Below are positions 59,270 through 64,000 of a stretch of 64,000 nt of DNA, piece after piece. Below the pieces are notes generated by a model that saw only the letters and a program-made list of their open reading frames with translations, had not been told where the DNA came from and searched no databases. The translations under genes and the position numbers were made by a program. Each line of letters starts with the position of its first letter. Within the stretch, counting starts at the first letter, position 1. The stretch comes from Clostridioides difficile_A (GTDB lineage Bacteria > Bacillota > Clostridia > Peptostreptococcales > Peptostreptococcaceae), in assembly GCA_945909635.1 (NCBI GenBank), contig OX246690.1, forward strand, positions 1,302,001 through 1,366,000. The letters are read 5' to 3'.

Positions 59270-61093
59270 GTGGGAAAGAAAACATCTAGGTGGAATACAT
59301 TTTATTTGCCAATAATACTAACTTTGTCAGTGATATTGCTACTTATTTGTGCTTCAAAAGCGGATAATCATCCAAATTTTAAAAATAATCTTATTCCAGT
59401 TTCATTTATTGGAGAATATCAAGTACCTAAGTCTGGAAAATTCAAACCTTTTATTGATGTAGATTCACTTAAGAATATAAGAAAAGAAACTATTTATTTA
59501 CGTGGTCATTTTAATAAAGATATTCCAGCAGGACAAACTCTTTTACTACATATCAGTCATTTGAAGGTTAATATTAGAGTATCTAATAAGGAAGTGTTTT
59601 CTACTAATAGTATAAATGCAAATAATACACTGACTAAATCTACAGGACATATGTGGACAGGATTTAAATCAAGTGGCATATCATCCAATGACTTAGTAGA
59701 AATAACCATACAACGAGTGTACTCTAGTGGTAGAGCGTTACAATTAGTATGTTTTTTTGATGAAATGCAGATTGGCTCTAAAGGCGATTTAATTGTTAGT
59801 GTGCTTCATGAAAATAAGATTGGTCTTATGTTCACAATGTTAACAATATCTTTTGGACTATTTGGTCTAATTGCAAGTATTATTTTATTTTGCTTGAAAA
59901 GTGAGCTAACACGTCAGATTTTTTTATTGTCATGGTTTGCTATAGCTGGAGGAATTTGGTGTCTAGCAGATTTTAATGTACTTACTTTTATAATTCAATC
60001 TCCAACCCTAGTTGGTATTTTAGAGTTACTTACACAATTTTTTCTTCCTACTTTTGGCACGCTCTATCTAGCTACTTATTTAACTGGGTGGAGGTCGAAA
60101 ACTATAAATATAGGTGTGTATGGAATAATGACTAGTATATTACTTTGTGTTATTCTTCAAATATTGCGAATATATGATTTACATGAATTCCTTATAGTAC
60201 AAAATATTATGTGTATCTTAATTGTACTACTTGGTATGGGATGTCTAGTTATAGAAATTATATTATATAGAGCAATTGATGCTAAAATAGCACTGTTTAC
60301 ATACTTGCCAGTAGTGATTGGTGGTATTCTGGAAATAGCAAATTACTATACTATATATATTAGAGAATTGTCCTTTTTTTGTGTGGGTTTTTTAACTACT
60401 ATTGTATTTCAAATTGGACATATTATGCTATCCATAAAAAGAAAAGAGAAGCTTCAAAAGAAATTGGAAAATGAATTGATGGAAAATCGAATTTCTATAA
60501 TGCTTAGCCAAATACAACCCCATTTTTTGTATAATGCACTTAATACTATTCAGTATTTGTGTAAGCATGATTCTAATATGGCATGTGAAGCAGTAGAAAA
60601 ATTTTCTTCTTATCTTCGTGGAAATATGGATTCTCTTACACAAAAAAAATTGATTCCTTTTAATAAAGAATTATCACATCTAAAAAATTATCTGTGTATA
60701 GAGTTATTGCGCTTTGGAGAACGTGTAAAAATTAAGTATGAACTTCTAACTACTGATTTTTATATTCCTGTTCTTACCATACAACCGATTGTTGAGAATG
60801 CAATACGGCATGGAATTACAAAGAAAAAAGAAGGAGGAACAATCGTAATATCAACTTCAAGAGATAAAGAAAATATTTATATTGTTATAAAAGATGATGG
60901 AGTAGGATTTAAAGAACTTGAAAAAATGAATGATGGAAAAAATCATGTTGGGATTAAAAATGTAAAAAGGCGATTAAAGACACAGTGCAAAGGAAGTTTA
61001 ACCATAGAAAGTTTTATAGGAAAAGGGACAATAGTAACAATAATCATACCTATTAGAAAGGAGTCAAATTATGAATATAATTGTTGTAGATGA
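59270..61093 (+). CDS. Sensor histidine kinase, LytS/YesM type with 7TM-like sensor
   Basis: A 607-residue membrane kinase. One N-terminal helix (about 9-29) is followed by an extracytoplasmic beta-rich domain (about 35-185), some seven membrane helices (about 190-395), a short coiled coil, and a His_kinase domain whose phosphorylated residue is His418 in QIQPHFLYNALNTI. The ATPase has QPIVENAIRHGI and KDDGVGF. The layout resembles 7TMR-DISM receptors. GGAGG at 59257-59261 favours the GTG at 59270 over the ATG at 59255. It overlaps its regulator gene by 23 bases. The signal is unknown. Confidence 0.9.
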   Translation: MGKKTSRWNTFYLPIILTLSVILLLICASKADNHPNFKNNLIPVSFIGEYQVPKSGKFKPFIDVDSLKNIRKETIYLRGHFNKDIPAGQTLLLHISHLKVNIRVSNKEVFSTNSINANNTLTKSTGHMWTGFKSSGISSNDLVEITIQRVYSSGRALQLVCFFDEMQIGSKGDLIVSVLHENKIGLMFTMLTISFGLFGLIASIILFCLKSELTRQIFLLSWFAIAGGIWCLADFNVLTFIIQSPTLVGILELLTQFFLPTFGTLYLATYLTGWRSKTINIGVYGIMTSILLCVILQILRIYDLHEFLIVQNIMCILIVLLGMGCLVIEIILYRAIDAKIALFTYLPVVIGGILEIANYYTIYIRELSFFCVGFLTTIVFQIGHIMLSIKRKEKLQKKLENELMENRISIMLSQIQPHFLYNALNTIQYLCKHDSNMACEAVEKFSSYLRGNMDSLTQKKLIPFNKELSHLKNYLCIELLRFGERVKIKYELLTTDFYIPVLTIQPIVENAIRHGITKKKEGGTIVISTSRDKENIYIVIKDDGVGFKELEKMNDGKNHVGIKNVKRRLKTQCKGSLTIESFIGKGTIVTIIIPIRKESNYEYNCCR

Positions 61094-61886
61094 TGAGCCA
61101 ATTGCTCTTAAAAATATGAATGAAAAGTTATTATATATTTCTGAGATTGAAGAAATTACTCTTTTTGATGAACCTCAGTCTGCATTAAATTATTTAAAAG
61201 AACACTCTGTAGATATTGCATTTCTTGATATTGAGATGTATGATATGAGCGGATTAGAGTTTGCACTCTTAGCAAAAAATATTTTACCCAACATAAATAT
61301 AATCTTTGTAACTGGTTACTCAGAATATGCAGTAGATGCTTTTTCGATACATGCTAGTGGTTATCTTCTTAAGCCTGTGACAGTAGAAAGAATAAAGAAA
61401 GAAATCGAAAATTTACGTATACCCATTACTTTGAAGCCGAAAAATCGTATCTTTATTCATACATTTGGTAATTTTGAAGTATTTGTAGATAAAAAACCAT
61501 TAATCTTTTCTAGAGCAAAATCAAAAGAATTACTTGCTTATTTAGTGGATAGAAAAGGAACAAGTGTAACTATTGCTGAAATAGCAGCAGTACTTTGGGA
61601 AGATAGAGAATATAATCGTTCTTTACAAAATCAAACACAAACAGTAATATCGAATATGATGAAAACTATGAAAGATGCAAATATCGAACATATAATAGTT
61701 AAAAAATGGAATAGTATTGCAGTAGATATTACAAAATTTGATTGTGATTATTATAATATGCTTACATGGGATATGATGGCAGTGAATACATATTCTGGAG
61801 AATATATGACAAATTATAGTTGGGCAGAACTGACTACAGGAATGTTATATCAAAAAACTTTTAATCAATGTTATTGTGAAAAATAA
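61071..61886 (+). CDS. Response regulator with SARP-like DNA-binding output
   Basis: A 271-residue regulator. Residues 1-120 are a receiver: D7, D8, phospho-acceptor D53 (AFLDIEM), FVTGYSEYA and LLKPV. Residues 128-220 are an OmpR-type winged helix of the SARP kind: HTFGNFEVFVDKKPLIF, then RAKSKELLAYLVDRKGTSV. The tail (about 225-271) is a shortened bacterial transcriptional-activator segment. LytS-type kinases usually pair with LytTR outputs, so this pairing is less common. The start lies within the kinase gene after AAAGGAG, so the two are coupled. Confidence 0.88.
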   Translation: MNIIVVDDEPIALKNMNEKLLYISEIEEITLFDEPQSALNYLKEHSVDIAFLDIEMYDMSGLEFALLAKNILPNINIIFVTGYSEYAVDAFSIHASGYLLKPVTVERIKKEIENLRIPITLKPKNRIFIHTFGNFEVFVDKKPLIFSRAKSKELLAYLVDRKGTSVTIAEIAAVLWEDREYNRSLQNQTQTVISNMMKTMKDANIEHIIVKKWNSIAVDITKFDCDYYNMLTWDMMAVNTYSGEYMTNYSWAELTTGMLYQKTFNQCYCEK

Positions 61887-61895
61887 ATAATATAT

Positions 61896-61921
61896 TCTAA
61901 AAAAATATAAATTTTTTTAGA
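61896..61921 (+). terminator. A/T hairpin after the response regulator gene, weak terminator
   Basis: TCTAAAAAAA pairs with TTTTTTTAGA around a 6-base loop. The stem is nearly all A-T. Confidence 0.55.
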
Positions 61922-61935
61922 CTTTTAATTTTGAT

Positions 61936-61969
61936 GATGTGCTTTAGATGTGCTTTGTCTATTATATTA
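61936..61969 (+). promoter_or_regulatory. Tandem direct repeat plus -10: candidate SARP-type activator site
   Basis: GATGTGCTTT occurs at 61936-61945 and again at 61947-61956, an 11-bp period. Seven bases later lies TATATT (61964-61969). No -35 hexamer is present. SARP activators bind direct repeats with an 11-bp period whose last copy is about 8 bases from the -10. The adjacent regulator at 61071 has a SARP-like output, so it is the likely binder. This lies in the 313-base gap before the diguanylate cyclase gene. Confidence 0.6.
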
Positions 61970-61987
61970 ATATATATTAATAATAAA

Positions 61988-62012
61988 ACTAATATAATTC
62001 ATTTATATTAGT
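61988..62012 (+). repeat. Hairpin in the leader of the diguanylate cyclase gene
   Basis: ACTAATATAA pairs perfectly with TTATATTAGT around a 5-base loop. It would lie near the 5' end of a transcript starting at about 61976. No T-run follows. Confidence 0.6.
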
Positions 62013-62163
62013 AGAATGATTTTAGTATTTTAACAAATAATTTTGTATGATATATTTGTATATTTCTGTTGTTTTATAAAAAGTAATAGATTAATATAAA
62101 AAATTTAAAGTTTTAAAAAGTTTAATACTTGAAATAATTATATTTAAAGAAGGTGAAAATACA

Positions 62164-62178
62164 ATGAAGCCAAAGTGA
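62164..62178 (+). other. Possible four-codon leader ORF (M-K-P-K)
   Basis: ATG AAG CCA AAG TGA follows a good ribosome site (GAAGGTGA, 62149-62156) and ends 21 bases before the diguanylate cyclase start, which has its own AGAGGGG. It may be chance. Confidence 0.25.
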
Positions 62179-62199
62179 GGGTTAAAGAGGGGACAGATT

Positions 62200-64000
62200 A
62201 TGAAAAAAAATACACTTTTACATACAAATATTGTTGTTTGTATTATTATTACTCTTGGTTTTGTAGCTACCTCTGTAATTGGATATCAATCTAATACTAA
62301 TATTTTTAAAAATGATATTGAGCATGTATCTACATTAGCTGCTGAAGGTATTTATTATCAGATAGATAAAATCCTTTCAGAGCCTATAAATGTGTCTCTT
62401 ACCATGGCAAATGATAGTTTATTAAAAAACTTTTTAAATGGAGAGAAAGAACATTTAAATGATGAAGAGTTTATTCATAAACTACAAGATTACTTGAATG
62501 CATACAGGAATAAGTACTCATATGATTCTGTTTTTCTAGTATCGACCAAAACGAATAATTATTATCATTTTAATGGTCTTGATAGAAATCTTAGTGATAA
62601 GAATTCTGAGAATCAATGGTATTATGATTTCCTAAAGAATAATGAGGAATATTCATTAAATGTTGATAATGATGAAGCAAGTAATAATAGTATTACAGTG
62701 TTTGTAAACTGTAAGATAAAAGATAATGATGGTTCAACTATGGGAATTATAGGAGTTGGATTAAAGGTTAATTCATTACAAAAGTTGCTTAAAGAATATG
62801 ATGATAAATTTGATGTCGTAGCACGTTTAATTGATGATAAAGGATTTGTACAATTAACATCCGACAAAACTGGTTATGAGCATATAAATTTTTTTGAAAA
62901 TTCTAGTAGTGATTTATCTGATTCAAAAGAGTTAATACTAAATAATAAAAAAGAACAAAAGAGTTTTTGGAATTCATCTGAAAAATCAAAAAGTTATGTT
63001 GTATGTCAATATATATCTAGTTTAAAATGGCATCTTGTTTTAGAAAATGATTTGACTATAATGAGTAAGCAATTTCAAACACAATTTCTAAAAGGAATTG
63101 CAATTATAATTTTGATTATAATATTTGTACTTTTTACAATTACACGTGTGCTTAAGAAGTATAAGAACCAAATAATGAAGCTTAGTGTATCCCAGAAATT
63201 AGAATATCAAAAGTTGCTGAGTCAATCTACTGAAGAACTTTATGAAAATATTTTTGAGATTGATGTCACTAATAATAGAGCTGGTTGTGAAGATTTAAAT
63301 AGATATTTTCATGATTTTGGGTTAGATATTAATACACCATATGATGAAGCACTACATACAATTGCTAAAGAACAAATAAAAGAAGAGTATGCACAGGGGT
63401 ATTTAGATACATTCTTACCAGAAAATGTTCTTAAGTGTTATAATAGTGGAATTAATAATATTAGCTATGATTTTTTAATTAAGACAGACGAGGAAAATTA
63501 TCACTGGATTAGAATTAATGCACGAATTTTCTTTTGGACATCAGATGAATCTGTTCGTATGATATCTTATCGTAAAAATATAGATGAAGAGAAAAATAGA
63601 GAATTGTTACTCCTTGAACGTTCTCAACGTGATTCTCTTACTGGTCTTTACAATAAGGGGGTAACAGAGGAATTTATTAGTTCATTTTTAGAAAATGAAA
63701 ATAATCAAGATTCAGAACATGTTTTTCTAATATTTGATATTGATGATTTTAAAAATGTAAATGATAAGTATGGTCATGCATTTGGAGATTTTATTATAAG
63801 TGAGTTTGCATTGGAGTTGAAATCTCAATTTCGTGAGGATGATATTGTAGGGCGTATTGGTGGAGATGAGTTTGTGGTATTAATAAAAAACTTTAACACC
63901 AATAACTATGTACTTGTAGATAAATTAGAGCGTTTTTGTTCTAAAATTAACCAAAAAAGATTTGCTGGACATATGGAGTTTTCTATTACATGTAGTATTG
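62200..64000 (+). CDS. Membrane diguanylate cyclase: Cache sensor, PAS-like and GGDEF domains (3' end outside window)
   Basis: An open frame of at least 600 codons running off the window. Helix 1 (about 7-27), an extracytoplasmic Cache-type domain (about 30-290), helix 2 (about 297-315), a PAS-like region (about 345-465) and a GGDEF domain from about 470. The latter begins RDSLTGLYNKG and has the active site GRIGGDEF near 551-558. An inhibitory I-site R-E-D-D lies exactly five residues before GGDEF. It should make c-di-GMP with product inhibition. AGAGGGG precedes the ATG. An EAL domain beyond the window cannot be excluded. Confidence 0.9.
   Translation, partial: MKKNTLLHTNIVVCIIITLGFVATSVIGYQSNTNIFKNDIEHVSTLAAEGIYYQIDKILSEPINVSLTMANDSLLKNFLNGEKEHLNDEEFIHKLQDYLNAYRNKYSYDSVFLVSTKTNNYYHFNGLDRNLSDKNSENQWYYDFLKNNEEYSLNVDNDEASNNSITVFVNCKIKDNDGSTMGIIGVGLKVNSLQKLLKEYDDKFDVVARLIDDKGFVQLTSDKTGYEHINFFENSSSDLSDSKELILNNKKEQKSFWNSSEKSKSYVVCQYISSLKWHLVLENDLTIMSKQFQTQFLKGIAIIILIIIFVLFTITRVLKKYKNQIMKLSVSQKLEYQKLLSQSTEELYENIFEIDVTNNRAGCEDLNRYFHDFGLDINTPYDEALHTIAKEQIKEEYAQGYLDTFLPENVLKCYNSGINNISYDFLIKTDEENYHWIRINARIFFWTSDESVRMISYRKNIDEEKNRELLLLERSQRDSLTGLYNKGVTEEFISSFLENENNQDSEHVFLIFDIDDFKNVNDKYGHAFGDFIISEFALELKSQFREDDIVGRIGGDEFVVLIKNFNTNNYVLVDKLERFCSKINQKRFAGHMEFSITCSI

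Noticed and set aside
61976..62199. c-di-GMP riboswitch before the diguanylate cyclase gene
   Set aside because: Searched by eye; no conserved class I or II core sequence.
1..64000. Mobile elements, CRISPR arrays, tRNA and rRNA genes
   Set aside because: No transposase, integrase, regularly spaced repeats, or tRNA/rRNA-like sequences were found.

Overview
The window is a low-GC Firmicute chromosome, almost certainly Clostridioides difficile or a very close Peptostreptococcaceae relative. The reasons are the strong A+T bias, the gene order (codY, iscRSU, mnmA, T-box, alaS; later polC, nusA, infB, rpsO, pnp, ftsK, recA, rny), an Acd-type SH3b/glucosaminidase autolysin, sporulation genes (an SASP, dacF, gerW/ytfJ, ymxH, an ylxY-like deacetylase) and a selenouridine synthase. 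It is ordinary core chromosome for most of its length. I see no insertion sequence, prophage, integron, rRNA, tRNA or CRISPR.

Layout. 1-6 kb: end of codY, a rarA-like ATPase, a GNAT enzyme, and the iscR-iscS-iscU iron-sulfur/sulfur-transfer operon followed by mnmA. 6-13 kb: an alanine T-box, alaS, ireB, a large membrane protein with an exported head, ruvX, a DUF1292 gene and fur with its own operator. 13-20 kb: a minus-strand YdjM-like hydrolase, RNase J, a small SASP, dacF, then a minus-strand accessory patch (DUF2000, an AraC regulator, an SSAT-like acetyltransferase). 20-30 kb: an M50 protease, scpAB, DUF2953, gerW, marR-pepA, a minus-strand patch (YwaF-like, MazG-like, sirtuin), an unrecognised 46-codon gene, and the autolysin acd. 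30-46 kb: polC and the rimP-nusA-rnpM-ylxQ-infB-rbfA-nrnA-truB translation/transcription operon, ribF, rpsO, degV and pnp. 46-59 kb: ylxY-like deacetylase, M16 peptidase, ymxH, aspartokinase, tepA, ftsK/spoIIIE, mnmH, rimO, pgsA, recA and rny. 59-64 kb: a two-component system and a diguanylate cyclase that runs off the end.

How the genes connect. IscS can supply sulfur both to the IscU scaffold and to MnmA. MnmA makes 2-thiouridine at tRNA position 34, and MnmH, 48 kb away, converts that base to 2-selenouridine. RimO and IscR depend on Fe-S clusters. Fur, IscR, LexA, CodY and T-box control all appear as genes or sites here.

The most interesting part is the right end. A LytS/YesM-type histidine kinase (59270-61093) overlaps a response regulator whose output is a SARP-like winged helix (61071-61886). 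In the next intergenic region are two perfect 10-bp direct repeats exactly 11 bp apart, ending 7 bp before a TATATT -10 candidate. This is the geometry known for SARP activators. The gene downstream is a Cache-GGDEF diguanylate cyclase with an intact active site and inhibitory site. I infer a surface-signal to SARP regulator to c-di-GMP circuit. A perfect 36-bp palindrome sits just upstream of the kinase gene.
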